Of a stretch of 64,000 nt of DNA, positions 48,907 to 60,824 are shown piece after piece. Made by a program: the position numbers and the translations under genes. Positions within the stretch are counted from its first letter, which is position 1. The number at the start of each line of letters is the position of its first letter. The stretch is from positions 8,420,333-8,484,332 of the forward strand of contig CM077831.1 of NCBI GenBank assembly GCA_039720395.1, written 5' to 3'. The notes below the pieces were generated by a model, which ran no database searches, had not been told where the DNA came from, and saw only the letters and a list, made by a program, of their open reading frames with translations. This DNA comes from Liquidambar formosana. Taxonomy: Eukaryota > Streptophyta > Magnoliopsida > Saxifragales > Altingiaceae.

Positions 48907-51523
48907 CTTAGTGAAGTAATCGATAGCTACCAAGATGTATTCATGCCCATTGGAGGCTTTCGGCTTAATCTGTCCAATTATATCTATCCCCCACACTGCA
49001 AACGGCCAAGGCGACGATATGCTTGTCAAAGGCATGGAAGGCAAGTGTTGTCCATTAGCAAAGACTTGACATTTGTGACACTTCTTAACATGTGCATGGC
49101 AATCTCTCTCCATTGTAGACCAATAGTAACCCAACCTCATGATCTTCTTAGCTAGCATATAACCATTCATGTGCGGTGCTCCAACTCCTTCATGGATTTC
49201 ACTAACAAGACGTTCGGCTTCTTCCTCAGTGACACACAACAGATGGACCCCGTCAAAGGACCTTCGGTATAGCTTTCCTCCACACAAAACATAGTGACTT
49301 GCTAGTCTCCTCAGTGTTCTCCTATCAACGCGGGTTGCTCCTTCAGGATACTCCCTTTCCTCAATGAATTTCATGATGTCATAGTACCAAGGATGGCCAT
49401 CTTTCACTTCTCCTTCTCGAATAGAGCAGCAATACACAGGTTTTTCTCTACATTCTATCACCAACGGTTTTACATTCCCACCATCCGGGATTTCCACCAT
49501 AGAAGCTAGAGTTGCCAAAGCATCAGCAAATTGGTTCTTATTTCTTGACAAATAATTGAACTCTATTTCCACAAATTCTTTAGTCAAGGCTTCTAAGTAG
49601 GCATGATACGGTAGCAGCTTCTCATCACGAGTCTTCCACTCTCCCTTTATCTGGCAGATAATCAGTGCTGAATCTCCGAAAACCTCTAACTCTTTGATCC
49701 CCAATTCTAGTGCAGCTTCCAATGCGAGGATGCAGGCTTCATACTCAGCAATGTTGTTGGTTGCTTCAAACCCTAGCTTAACTGCCAAGGGTGTAAATGC
49801 TTCTTCAGGTGAAACCAATAGGACTCCTATCCCATACCCTCTCTTATTTGCAGCTCCATCAAAGTATACTTTCCAACTCTTCCTTCCAATCTCCAGGACA
49901 TCCTCATCGGGGAATTGGTCATTAAATTGTTCTGATGATGCCATAGGGCAGCTAGCCAAGTAATCTGCAATGACACTTCCTTTTACTGACTTCTGTGTTA
50001 CATACTTTATGTCGAATTCATTGAGAAGAATCGACCAACGAGCAGTTCTATAAGATAAAACCGGCCTTTCTATCAAATACTTTAGCGGATCCATTCGACT
50101 TATCAAGAAAACCTCATAAGACATCATGTAGTGACGGAGTTTCTGAGTTGCCCATACCAAAGCCACACAAGCCTTTTCTATGGCATTGTACTTCACCTCA
50201 TAATCTGTCATCTTCTTGCTTAGATAGTAAATGGCGTTCTCCTTTTTCGACCCCTCAAGGTACTGAGCTAACATAGCTCCCGTCGCGGTTTCAGTGACCG
50301 TCAAGTATAACAATAACGGCTCACCTTGTCGCGGAGGAACTAGAATTGGTGGATTACTCAAATACCTTTTGATAGTCTCAAAGGCTCCTTGACATTCTTC
50401 ATTCCATACCTTCGGCACACCCTTCTTAAGCAACTTGAAAATCGGCTCACACACCATAGTCAAATTAGCAATGAACCTGCTTATGTACTGAATTCTCCCC
50501 AAGAACCCTCGAATCTGCTTTTCTGTGCTAGGCGGCTCCATCTCCACAATGGCCTTGATTTTTCCCGGATCAACCTCAATTCCTCTCTGAGTAATCATGA
50601 ATCCTAATAGCTTGCCTGCAGTGACACCAAAAGCGCATTTCTGAGGATTCAACCGCAAGTTGTACTTCTTTGCTCGCTCCAGGAACCTTTCCAGTGCCAT
50701 GAAGTGTCCTTCTCGATCCACGGACTTCACGATCATGTCGTCCACATATACTTCCACCTCCTTATGGATCATGTCATGCAGCAATGTTGTAGCAGCTCTT
50801 TGATAGGTAGCCCCGGCATTTCTCAAACCGAACGGCATCACTTTGTAACAATATGTTCCCCACTGTGTGATAAAGGCCGTTTTCTCCATATCTTGCGGTG
50901 CCATCTTTATCTGATTATATCCGGAAAACCCATCCATGAAAGAGAGGAGCGCATGTCCTACAGTACTATCTACCAATACATCAATGTGGGGCAAAGGAAA
51001 ATCATCCTTAGGGCTTGCTGCATTAAGATCTCGAAAATCCACACACATCCTCACTTTTCCATCCTTTTTAGGCATGGGAACTATATTGGATAACCACTCG
51101 GGATACTCCACAACCTGTAGGAACCCCGCATCGAGTTGCTTGGTTACTTCCTCCTTTACCTTCAATGCCCACTCGGGTTTCAATCTTCTCAATTTTTGCT
51201 TTACCGGCTTTTTAAGGGGATTGGTGGGGATGAAGTGCTGCACAATGTCTGGATCTATGCCGGGCATGTCTTCATAAGACCATGCAAAGGCCGTTATGTT
51301 GGCCTTTAAGAGGGCTATCAGCTTTTCTTTTTCAAGTGGTGAAAGGGTTATCCCAATTTTAATTATCTTTGGCAATTCATTTGTCCCTAAATTGATTGAT
51401 TCCAATTCATCCATGTTAGGTTCGGTGACACCCCTTTTCCTTCGCTCGACGAGCTCCGGGGGGACGTCATTCCTAGGATCTATATCCATGCCATAAATAT
51501 CCATAGAAGAGAGAAAGGAAACA
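48907..51523 (-). pseudogene. G2 pol: RT, two RNase H domains, integrase N-terminus
   Basis: Open from the intron acceptor to S3. Residue numbers refer to the open frame starting at 51663. Reverse transcriptase has YVDD at 306-309. The first RNase H (about 440-560) reads YLTVTETATGAML, so its usual first Asp is Thr. The second, archaeal-type RNase H keeps D602, E640, D664 and D714. Integrase zinc ligands are H824, H831, C862 and C865, and the first catalytic Asp is D894. Two RNase H domains mark the Tat lineage. The apparent stop after YFTK comes from the S3 LTR. Confidence 0.93.
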
Positions 51524-51702
51524 CTGCAAGCAAACAATGTATAAAAGAAACACACTTCATTAAAGGAACAAACAAAAAGACACAAACTTGAAAAGGAAAC
51601 AAAATTTGGTGCCACAACTATGAAACGACTCCTAACTCCACAAAGTGGGATAGGCGGACACACTTTATTGAAAGCAGGAAAGACTCTAACTAAGTAACCT
51701 AC
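51524..51702 (-). other. Ogre-type intron between pro and RT in G2 (179 bp)
   Basis: Donor GTAGGT at 51702 overlaps the gag-pro stop TAG (51701-51699). The acceptor is TTGCTTGCAG ending at 51524. The upstream exon ends after two codon bases and the downstream exon begins with a third, so splicing would join gag-pro to pol in frame and delete the stop. The same layout is present in G1. Confidence 0.7.
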
Positions 51703-52467
51703 AAGCTACTATCAGGCAGGTCATGATCTTCCTCTTCAAGGATCTCTGCAATGGCTCCATCTTCTAGGTACCAATTGTGAAGTGGCATGATTGCATGGTG
51801 AATTGACAAATCTTGGCAATCTTCTGTTGCTGACTCCCCCAAAGTAAGAACCATATCTTGGAACATGGTAACCATAGCCTTGGTATCCACATGTTCTACC
51901 CAGTCTTCTTTCTTCTTTCCCACAGAATTGTACCAACTTGTCAAGCTCTGAGGATTCGGCCCATCTGTAAAGTACTTGTCACAAAAGTCTTTGTCTATCA
52001 GTGCTGGATCAGAACTTGGGTAAAAAGTGCAATAGTGTGATGGCTCTTCCTTCCTGAACTCTTTTTCTATACATTGCACATACTCAAACCCCGACAAGGG
52101 TATCTCAATTGATTCTGGTTTTATTTCACATATAGGTACACCCACCATTTTCAAATCATAATCCCCTTGAAGTGTAACAATGGCTCCCTCATGTGGGAAC
52201 TTTACCTTTTGATGCAATGATGATGGTACAGCCCCAGCGGGATGAATCCAAGGCCTTCCCAATAATAGATTAAAACATGACGGCACATCCAAGACTTGAA
52301 ACTCCACTCTGAACTCCGTGGGTCCCATGATTAAAGGTAGAGTGATCACCCAATTACTTCTCTACGGGTATTATCATACGCCCTCACTGTCTGCCCAGAT
52401 GGAGTGAAATCAGTGGGCCCCAAGCCCAAAACAGTTGCAGTTCTCAAGGGACATACATTCAACGCGG
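51703..52467 (-). pseudogene. G2 protease region to the end of gag-pro
   Basis: Continues from Copia-4 with ALNVCPLRTATVLG, the segment right after the active-site motif. One base is missing near 52350 relative to G1 (IGVVTLPL there), shifting the frame. Downstream the frame is open to the stop at 51699, through LLGRPWIHPAGAV and a tail ending EEEDHDLPDSSL. The function is polyprotein cleavage, now doubly broken. Confidence 0.88.
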
Positions 52468-54123
52468 TGTTGGGAATCATACAAGAGGGAAAAATAGAAG
52501 TGCGGAATATAAAAATTTTCCCTTTGATTCCACAGCCCATGAATCTAACTATGCATATACAAAATCAAACCCTAGCTATGAAGAGGGTTAGAACACTTAC
52601 AGAATTTTTGTCTTCTCCTTTTTGCTCCAAGCTTTGATTCCGGACAGCGGTGAATGAGCAGCCCAAGTGTGCTGCCTCCAACGGTATCCACACCTAGCTA
52701 GAACTTCAAGTCTTTTCCTTCTTTTCCCTTGTTGTTGCTAGTGTAGGAGAAGAGAGGAGAGAGAGAGAGGGGGCTGGAAAATTTCGGCCAGCACCTTGGG
52801 GTTTCTTCTTGTGATGATGTCATCACTTCAAAGTGTGACTTATATAGTCCACACTCAAGGGGGCCGGCCCTAGGGGGAAACCCTATTAGGGTGTTATGCA
52901 ATTTCTCTAAATTGCACAATAACCCCTATAAATTATATCAAATATAAATAGGCCTCAAAGAACTATTCTTTATGCACTCATACCCTTTCTCTCATAGACT
53001 TTAAAGCTCATCTTGCATGATCAGTGTGTGACCCATTGGGTTCACATCATCAAGTAGTAGGAATAGCACGAGGTGTGCACAATGGAACTCTTTCCATTTA
53101 GGGTCTAATTGGAACTCCTTCCAATTCCCTAATTGATTATAACTCACTTATATCAATTAGGGCTTCTACTAACCATGAATAACACCTAGCATATGGTTCA
53201 TGGTGTCGTCCTTAATGAAGTGAATATGTATCTATCAAAGAACCCTTCTGTTATAGTTTATAGGTTACAATTGCATCCTTCCATTTCCCCAATGTCTCCA
53301 ATTGAACTAATAGGACATGGAAGTCTGTCAAGTCCCTAGTTCAATTACTTTATACTCATTCATAAATATCAACTCAATGATGAACTTATGGAAACTCCTT
53401 TCCATATTCACACTGCCATGGCCATGGACTGAATGAGTTGTATTATGAATGCTATATGAGACATTCTCTCTCTTTTTCCTGAGAGTAATGGATTCCTTGT
53501 TGATCACTCACATGCCTTCATACACATAGCAATAGGGCCAATGAACACCTTTACAGACCCATGAATAGAATCTGCACTTAGTGTTATCAAACTTCTAAAG
53601 CTACATGCATAAGGTAACTATGGTGTCTCAGGTCTAAGGATTACTTGTACCACTATAACATTGAGAAACTGATTGACAGGCAGGTTAAAACTCCATTCAG
53701 TTTATCTCAAATCTTTGGTCACATTCAGTGTACCTATTCTATTAACAGGCACCCACCTGTTGGTTGTAGTGTCTCCACACAAATAGCTTGAGACCAGCTA
53801 TCCTCCTATAGAGTCAACCTAACAAGTGCTAGTCCTATGGTTCATTACTGTCCATCATAGTGAACCTTCAACTAGGAATGATTTAGGAGTTTAGTACAGA
53901 GATATATTTACAGTCTCATAATTACAACTCTTTGTAATTCAATATTCTCAACTCTAACTCCTTGGACATATTATGTAAATATAAATGATGCATACAAACA
54001 TAATAGAATAAGCCCTTTTATTAAATCAATAATAAATGTGACATACATAAATGAAATCAAATGATTGTTCCTTTATCCCTAAACAATCATCTCTATGATT
54101 GGCTCTAGGGCATAACTCTAACA
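52468..54123 (-). repeat. Copia-4 3' LTR (1656 bp)
   Basis: Nearly identical to the 5' LTR at 60825-62480. Next to it (54124-54137) lies the polypurine tract, the complement of GCAAGTGGGAGAT, only a few bases from the ORF stop. Confidence 0.95.
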
Positions 54124-54137
54124 ATCTCCCACTTGCA

Positions 54138-57100
54138 CTATAGCCAATCCACAATGTATCTAATACCCATTTCCTGTCTGTGGTGATCCAACTGCTCTTG
54201 GGTCATAGCTTTAGTGAAGGGATCTGCTACATTCTCTGTTGTGTGAATCTTCTGTATGCTAATATCACCTCTTCCAATGATCTCTCTAATCACATGGAAT
54301 CGACGCTCAATGTGTTTGGACTTTTGATGAGACCGTGGTTCCTTAGCTTGAGCAATAGCCCCGTTGTTGTCACAAAACAATGGCAAGGGCTTCTCAATGG
54401 CAGGAACTACTCCCAGTTCAGTAATGAACTTCTTTATCCAAACAGCTTCCTTTGCAGCCTCTGATGCAGCAATGTACTCAGCCTCTGTAGTGGAGTCCGC
54501 TGTAACATCCTGTTTACAGCTCCTCCAACTTACAGCTCCACCATTCAAGGTGAAAACATACCCCGATGTTGATTTCCTATCATCATCGTCAGATTGAAAA
54601 TCTGAATCCGTATAACCAACCATTTCTAAATTTCTTCCTCCATAGACAAGGAATAGTTCCTTAGTTCTTCTTAAGTACTTAAGGACAGCCTTGACTGCTT
54701 CCCAGTGTTTCACACCTAGGTCTGCCTGATATCTGCTTGTAACACTTACACTAAAAGCGATATCTGGTCTTGTACACAACATGGCATACATTAGACTCCC
54801 TACTGCAGAAGCATAGGGAATCGTCCTCATGTACGCAATCTCCTCTGGAGTTTTAGGTGCCATGTTTTTAGACAACTTGATTCCATGCCTAACAGGAATT
54901 AGACCTCTTTTGGAATCTTCTAAATTGAACCTTTTCAATATTTTGTCTATGTACAATGATTGGGAGAGACCTAGCATCCTTTTAGATCTATCTCTATAGA
55001 CCTTTATTCCCAGAATATAGGATGCTTCTCCCAAATCTTTCATGGAGAAATTCTGTGAAAGCCACTCTTTCACTTTTGATAACGTTTCTACTTTATTCCC
55101 GATAAGTAGAATGTCATCAACATATAGGACTAGGAAGGTAATCGCACTCCCACTAACTTTCTTGTACACACATGGTTCATCCATATTCTGTAGGAAACCA
55201 AACGATTTGATTGCCTCATCGAATCGGATGTTCCAGCTTCTAGAAGCTTGTTTAAGTCCATAAATGGACCGCTGTAGCTTGCACACTTTGTGGTCCTCAC
55301 CACTGGATGTAAAACCCTCAGGTTGCTGCATATAAAGGTCTTCCTCAATGTTTCCATTAAGGAAAGCGGTCTTTACATCCATTTGCCATATCTCATAATC
55401 GTAGTGCGCAGCTATAGCTAACAAGATCCTAATGGACTTAAGCATAGCCACTGGCGAGAAGGTTTCCTCATAGTCAATACCATGTCTTTGTCGGTAACCT
55501 TTTGCCACTAGCCTAGCCTTGTAGGTCTCTACCTTTCCATCTGAACCTATCTTCCTTTTGAAGATCCATTTGCAGCCAATAGGTACTATACCTTCTGGTG
55601 GATCAACTAAAGTCCAGACTTTGTTGGAATACATCGAGTCCATTTCAGATTTCATAGCTTCCAGCCATTTGTTCGAATCAATATCCGAAATCGCCTGTCC
55701 ATATGTAGTAGGGTCATCTGGGTGTTCTCTATCACCAAGGAACAATTCCTCTGCATTATGGTTGAGAAATCCATATCTCTCAGGTGCAACAGATACCCTA
55801 CTCGATCTACGGAGAGGTTGTGGTACATTAGTGGGTTCTGTCTCATCAGGGACAGGGGTGGGATCACTGTCGGTTTGTGTCTCATCAGACAATTCTTTGA
55901 GTTCTATTTTCCTGTTATTGCCTCCTTCTTGAATAAACTCTTTTTCAAGAAAGACTGCAAACTTACTAACAAACACCTTTTGTTCATCAGGATAATAGAA
56001 ATAATATCCTAAACTCTCTTTAGGATATCCCACAAACCTACATTTAATTGATCTTGATTCTAACTTGGTTGCATCATGTGTCTTTACATATGCAGTGCAA
56101 CCCCATACCTTAATATGTTTAAGGCTTGGTGCTCTCCCTTTCCATATCTCATACGGTGTCTTAGGGACAGATTTGGTTGGGACTCTGTTCAACAAATACG
56201 CTACAGTTTCCAGGGCATGTCCCCAGAAGGACAATGGTAAATCAGTGTAACTCATCATGGACCTAACCATATCCAATAAGGTTCTATTCCTCCTTTCTGA
56301 CACACCATTAAGCTGTGGTGTTCCAGGAGGTGTCCATTGAGATAGAATGCCCACTTGAACAAGATGATCTAAAAACTCACCAGTTAAATATTCTCCTCCT
56401 CGATCCGATCGAAGAGCTTTAATACTTTTACCAGTTTGTTTCTCTACTTCATATCTGAATTCTTTGAACTTTTCAAATGCTTCAGATTTGTACTTCATTA
56501 AGTACACATACCCGTACCTAGAATGATCATCGGTAAAGGTTATAAAGTAAGAGAAACCTCCACGAGCATGTATGCTCATAGGACCACATACATCACTATG
56601 TATTAATCCTAATATGTCTGCTGCTCTCTCACCGTGACCGGTGAAAGGTGACTTGGTCATTTTACCTAGTAAACAAGATTCACAAGTTGGAAAGGGCATA
56701 GAAACCAATGGACCCAATTGTCCATCCTTACACATCTTGTTAATCCTATTCTCACTGATATGACCTAGTCTCAAGTGCCAGTCATATGCGGAGTTTTCTT
56801 CATCTCTTGTTCTCTTGGGTTTGTTTGCATTCAATTTAGAGCTATCATGCTCTATGCAATTAACATTTGCAATAAAGTTTAGAAAATAAAGGCCATTCAC
56901 ATAAACTCCAGAAGTAATGAACTCTTCATTTTTAAATAAAGAACATTTATTCTCCTCAAAAACTAACCTAAATCCTTGTTTAGATAATACTGAAATAGAA
57001 ATAATGTTTCTTATGACTTCTGGAATATAAAGACAGCCTGATAATTCTAAACTACTCCCACTAGGCAAAGTCAAGCAGCAAGTCCCCACGGCTAATGCAG

Positions 57101-57797
57101 CAACGTTTGCTCCATTTCCCACTCGTAGGGTTACTTCTCCTTTACTCAGCCTTCTACTTCCCACTAGGTCCTGCATGGAATTACAAATATGAGAACTCGC
57201 ACCAGAATCTAGTACCCAAGTGGAAGCAGAGCTAACACTCATGTTAGTCTCAAGTATAAGAGCATAATCCATACCTTCCGAAGGTTGGTTCTTTAGAGTA
57301 TCTAGATACTCTTGGCAGTTACGTTTCCAATGCCCATCTTTGCCGCAGTAAAAACAGATCCCTTTACCTTTCCTCTTCCTTTGGGTACTCTTACCCTTTC
57401 TTATTCCCTTGCCTTTAGGCTTGAGCATAGAATTGGAAGCAGGAACTTCAACCCATTCATCACATTCAAGCAAGAACTCTTTGCCATACAACTCTTGTAT
57501 GTGGATAAATATCTCGGATGCACTTCCCATGGACTCGTATTGCTTCTTAAGCTCAGGACTTAGAGACACCATCATATAGCATCTCGTCATAAGATCATCA
57601 TCCATGCGCTTCTGATAAGCGTCTTTCTCTTGCCGAGTTGCAGCCTCAGTAGGAGCATTGGGAAGTGGACTTTGAAGTGCATAGGTAATATTTTCAGAAT
57701 TCAAAACGATTTTTAAATTCCTTAACCAATCAAGATAATTAGGTCCAGTTAAACGGTTGGTTTCCAAAATGTTGGATAGCGGGTTGCGGTGAGCCAT
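54138..57797 (-). CDS. Copia-4 gag-pol polyprotein (1219 residues)
   Basis: Single open frame from ATG after the leader to a stop beside the polypurine tract. Gag 1-147 opens with [23 protein letters not shown] zinc knuckle C148-C151-H156-C161. Aspartic protease D197-S-G. Integrase zinc ligands H341/H346/C372/C375 and catalytic D402, D465, E501 (35-residue spacing). Reverse transcriptase YVDD 892-895. RNase H D1064, E1107, D1143. Gag looks short: after HIQELYGKE (about 107) the text jumps to [11 protein letters not shown], where Copia-1 and Copia-2 keep a decayed KMINHIE...LEKLDV block. Enzymes thus look intact, while capsid function is doubtful. Resemblance is to Angela/BARE-type copia. Confidence 0.95.
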   Translation of the reverse strand: MAHRNPLSNILETNRLTGPNYLDWLRNLKIVLNSENITYALQSPLPNAPTEAATRQEKDAYQKRMDDDLMTRCYMMVSLSPELKKQYESMGSASEIFIHIQELYGKEFLLECDEWVEVPASNSMLKPKGKGIRKGKSTQRKRKGKGICFYCGKDGHWKRNCQEYLDTLKNQPSEGMDYALILETNMSVSSASTWVLDSGASSHICNSMQDLVGSRRLSKGEVTLRVGNGANVAALAVGTCCLTLPSGSSLELSGCLYIPEVIRNIISISVLSKQGFRLVFEENKCSLFKNEEFITSGVYVNGLYFLNFIANVNCIEHDSSKLNANKPKRTRDEENSAYDWHLRLGHISENRINKMCKDGQLGPLVSMPFPTCESCLLGKMTKSPFTGHGERAADILGLIHSDVCGPMSIHARGGFSYFITFTDDHSRYGYVYLMKYKSEAFEKFKEFRYEVEKQTGKSIKALRSDRGGEYLTGEFLDHLVQVGILSQWTPPGTPQLNGVSERRNRTLLDMVRSMMSYTDLPLSFWGHALETVAYLLNRVPTKSVPKTPYEIWKGRAPSLKHIKVWGCTAYVKTHDATKLESRSIKCRFVGYPKESLGYYFYYPDEQKVFVSKFAVFLEKEFIQEGGNNRKIELKELSDETQTDSDPTPVPDETEPTNVPQPLRRSSRVSVAPERYGFLNHNAEELFLGDREHPDDPTTYGQAISDIDSNKWLEAMKSEMDSMYSNKVWTLVDPPEGIVPIGCKWIFKRKIGSDGKVETYKARLVAKGYRQRHGIDYEETFSPVAMLKSIRILLAIAAHYDYEIWQMDVKTAFLNGNIEEDLYMQQPEGFTSSGEDHKVCKLQRSIYGLKQASRSWNIRFDEAIKSFGFLQNMDEPCVYKKVSGSAITFLVLYVDDILLIGNKVETLSKVKEWLSQNFSMKDLGEASYILGIKVYRDRSKRMLGLSQSLYIDKILKRFNLEDSKRGLIPVRHGIKLSKNMAPKTPEEIAYMRTIPYASAVGSLMYAMLCTRPDIAFSVSVTSRYQADLGVKHWEAVKAVLKYLRRTKELFLVYGGRNLEMVGYTDSDFQSDDDDRKSTSGYVFTLNGGAVSWRSCKQDVTADSTTEAEYIAASEAAKEAVWIKKFITELGVVPAIEKPLPLFCDNNGAIAQAKEPRSHQKSKHIERRFHVIREIIGRGDISIQKIHTTENVADPFTKAMTQEQLDHHRQEMGIRYIVDWL

Positions 57798-58685
57798 TAT
57801 GGTGATCTACATACAGAAAATTAAACAGAAAATCAGATTTCATTTTTAATCCATAATGATCGGGTCTTTAATCATATGGTACCTCCCACTATTTTATCAA
57901 ATTCCATACACCCTCTAATGGAATTCGGGAATCTCATTCCTAATGGGGATTGGGGTCCCACTGTGACCTAGAAGCCTCACATGTTAGTTTCTTGACTTCT
58001 AACCCACAGTAAGAAGACAACTCTTTGTCTATTGCTTCATAAGCAAATTCCAATCGTTTTGCCTCTAGGGTACATACTCCTCACATGTTAGTTTCTTGGA
58101 ATACTTCCCTAGTTAAGTCAAGCCCATCATTCACACAGGTATGTTTCACCAAATATATACCTCACATGTTAGTTTCTTGGTATATACCAGCTTAGGCACC
58201 CCATGATATCTACATATGTGATAGTTTCAAGTAATGTCTTTAATATGGGTAGCTCCTACATGTCTGCAGCCAGGTACCCACATTAAGGGACGTTAGATGA
58301 TCCTATAATGATGGAAGGCAATGAAGAATCCATTCCCTAATGTATTCTCCATTTCCAACTTAATATTAAAATAGAGGGGTTTTTAAGGGTCTCATCAAAT
58401 TAACATACATCTCATGCATATAAATAAAAATTGAACAGCATAAAATAATAATAATCCACTTATCGATATTAGTCCCTAAGAAGAGACATATAACGATCTA
58501 TGGATTTGGAGCTATCACTATTAATCTCATTAAAAGCTCCCACTATGATGATTATGGACTTTGAGAAGATTCAATCCAAGCCAATAGATTGAATCCAAGG
58601 TCTAAGGTGGGTGTAAGTGATCGTAAAATAACACATTCGAAACATGCATGCTGTCTTGAAACACTTCTCTAAGCTCTCAAGTCCT

Positions 58686-58877
58686 TCAATCTGCTCCCTT
58701 GGCTTGATGGTCTCCACCATTGGCTTGTTGGGCTCTATCATGCTCCTTTGGGTCCACCATGCTCCTTAGTGCGCTCTCGATTACATAACATTTACATAAT
58801 TTAAAGAAAGGGATACATAAGGGGAATGTGGGGTACATAAGAGAATGATAGAGAGAGAGGGAGAGGGAAGGTGGCAT
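58686..58877 (-). CDS. Small leader ORF of Copia-4 (63 codons)
   Basis: Same ORF as 586-771, with two extra codons from a TC-rich microsatellite and several substitutions, still ending DHQAKGAD. Frame kept despite the length change. Confidence 0.28.
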   Translation of the reverse strand: MPPSLSLSLYHSLMYPTFPLCIPFFKLCKCYVIESALRSMVDPKEHDRAQQANGGDHQAKGAD

Positions 58878-59419
58878 GCAAGCCCCAAATAAATTACATC
58901 ACCTTAATAAAATTACAACTCTTGTAAATAATAACATCCCATTCATAAGACGGCCAATCACAATTGGTTTAAAGGGTATAGTCCATAATCATCATCCAAA
59001 CACATACATACAATCTCATTGCATAATGTAAAGAAAAACTGTAAGCATTAAAACATATGGGCATTATGGTAATTCTCTTGAATGATTTACATTAATCTCA
59101 TTAATGCATCCTAATCTTATTAGGTATTAACAAAAATATCCAGAATTAAATAAAGTCTTAACATTTAAGACATTTTAGTTCCAATTAATCAAATTAATTT
59201 AAACATATAAAGTTTCCTAAAATAACTCTAATATCCAATATTAGGGTTTCCTTAATTAAACAAATCAATTTCATTTAATTAAGAATTTCCAGATTTTAAT
59301 TTAATCCCCAATTGTATTTTAAACCATTTAAAACATTATAAAATTAATCAATATTAATTAAATAATTAACATGGGAATTAAATAAAATCATTTAAATGAT
59401 GAATTAGTGTATTAGGGTT

Positions 59420-59470
59420 TCCTAAAACCCTAAACCCTAAACGCATAACCCTAAACCCTAAATGCAAGCC
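59420..59470. repeat. Telomere-like motifs in Copia-4 leader
   Basis: Several AAACCCTAAA units in a short stretch, of the plant telomere/telo-box type. Related stretches occur at 1-40, about 18055-18085 and 27630-27655. Confidence 0.7.
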
Positions 59471-59677
59471 CTAATCATTAAATTCCTTATGATTGGTCAT
59501 TTAATGTCCAATCATTAAAACCCTAGGTTCATACGGTATTTAATAAAAGGGATTAGGGTTTAATTAATGCCAAATAGGGTATTAATTACCCTTAATTAAT
59601 TACACTAATTAGGGTTTCCAAAACCCTAACCCTAGACATCATTTATGGTATTAATTATGTCCTAACAATTAATAACC

Positions 59678-59704
59678 ATGATTGGTCATTTAATGACCAA
59701 TCAT
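59678..59704. other. 27-bp palindrome in Copia-4 leader
   Basis: Same palindrome as 18295-18321 and 27389-27415; 13-base arms. Confidence 0.7.
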
Positions 59705-59859
59705 TAACTCTTAATAAAGGTAATTAATATTCCAATTAGGGTTTTAATTAATGCCATAATGAAATTAGGGTTTCATCATTAACTCAAAATTAGGGTTTCA
59801 TCCTTAACTCTATGCAGCCGTCACTACCAAGACGGCTGCCTGAGCTTGGCTAGGCTGCC

Positions 59860-60042
59860 ATGGCCACCAACGACTGTGGGAGGCCATGGGCAGCCATGGG
59901 AGAACATCCTAGGGGTGTGGGGCAAGCCTCTGGACACGTGAGGAGTGGTGGAAGTGGCTGCCATCATCAAAAACAATCAGGGTTTCCAAAACCCATTGCT
60001 GGAGCCATTGTTGCAGACCTTGAAGGTCACAATAGCTTCTAA
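59860..60042 (+). CDS. Small ORF antisense to Copia-4 leader (60 codons)
   Basis: Counterpart of 18476-18658, same length and stop. Unknown product; possibly chance. Confidence 0.2.
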   Translation: MATNDCGRPWAAMGEHPRGVGQASGHVRSGGSGCHHQKQSGFPKPIAGAIVADLEGHNSF

Positions 60043-60810
60043 AACCTTATCAATTCGACTCCTCCATTGAAACCAGCTTTTGTATCATGTCCCTACATGA
60101 AATACTAAGCTTCTAGAAGAGGTTTGGATGATCGAATCATCACCAATTGTTCTAAACAATTAAAACAACAGTATGCTGCCCAGAATTTGACAGCATACTG
60201 TCCATGGTCAGAAATTGATTTAAAACCCAGCAAGATGAATGAATTAGGCTACCAAACGAATTTTCCCATTATCCTACATGTCTTAGGAAACTAATGCAAT
60301 TGGTTTCATGCAATTTGGAGTTCCCTAACTCAAGTTCTAATCAAAACTCCATTGATGACTTTTCTGCAGAGAAAATCTGCTATGCTGTTCATGAAAAATT
60401 TTCAAACTTTTTGAATCTTTTTCCATCAAAACCTTTTTGAAACTTAAAGAAAATCATATACACATGATATATAATGATCCTACAATGGATTTGCATCAAA
60501 AATACAGAAGCTTTGATTGAATTTAATTGCAAGAACCTCTGGGTTCTAAAACCCAGATTCGACCCTCTTCAGAAAACCCAGTTTTCCTTTTTCTTCTTCT
60601 TCCAATTCAAACCCTATACAACCTTTGCATCAATGGTTACCCTTAACCATGATTTAGAAGAGGAGTAGAAGAAGAATAGACCTAGGGTTCCAAACCCTAG
60701 GTTCGGCCAGAGAGAAGAACAATTCTGCACTAAAAATTCTCCAGATTTTTGAATCATTCAACTACACCATAAATTCCAGCCCATATGTATTTTGTATTAT
60801 GCATAATCAT

Positions 60811-60823
60811 GGCTCTGATACCA
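60811..60823 (-). other. Primer binding site of Copia-4
   Basis: Complement of TGGTATCAGAGCC, one base inside the 5' LTR; initiator Met-tRNA type. Confidence 0.92.
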
Positions 60824-60824
60824 C

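Larger units (their letters stand above)
57798..60810 (-). other. Copia-4 5' leader (about 3.0 kb)
   Basis: Long non-coding leader, as in BARE-like elements. It contains the small sense ORF 58877-58686, telomere-like CCCTAAA units near 59420-59470, the 27-bp palindrome 59678-59704 and an antisense ORF 59860-60042. Relative to Copia-2 and Copia-3 it lacks about 0.4 kb near 60560. Confidence 0.8.

Noticed and set aside
46474..52467. Frameshifted or novel gene order in G2 pol
   Set aside because: The gaps are explained by S3 and Copia-4 insertions with clear duplications; the order is normal for Ty3/gypsy.
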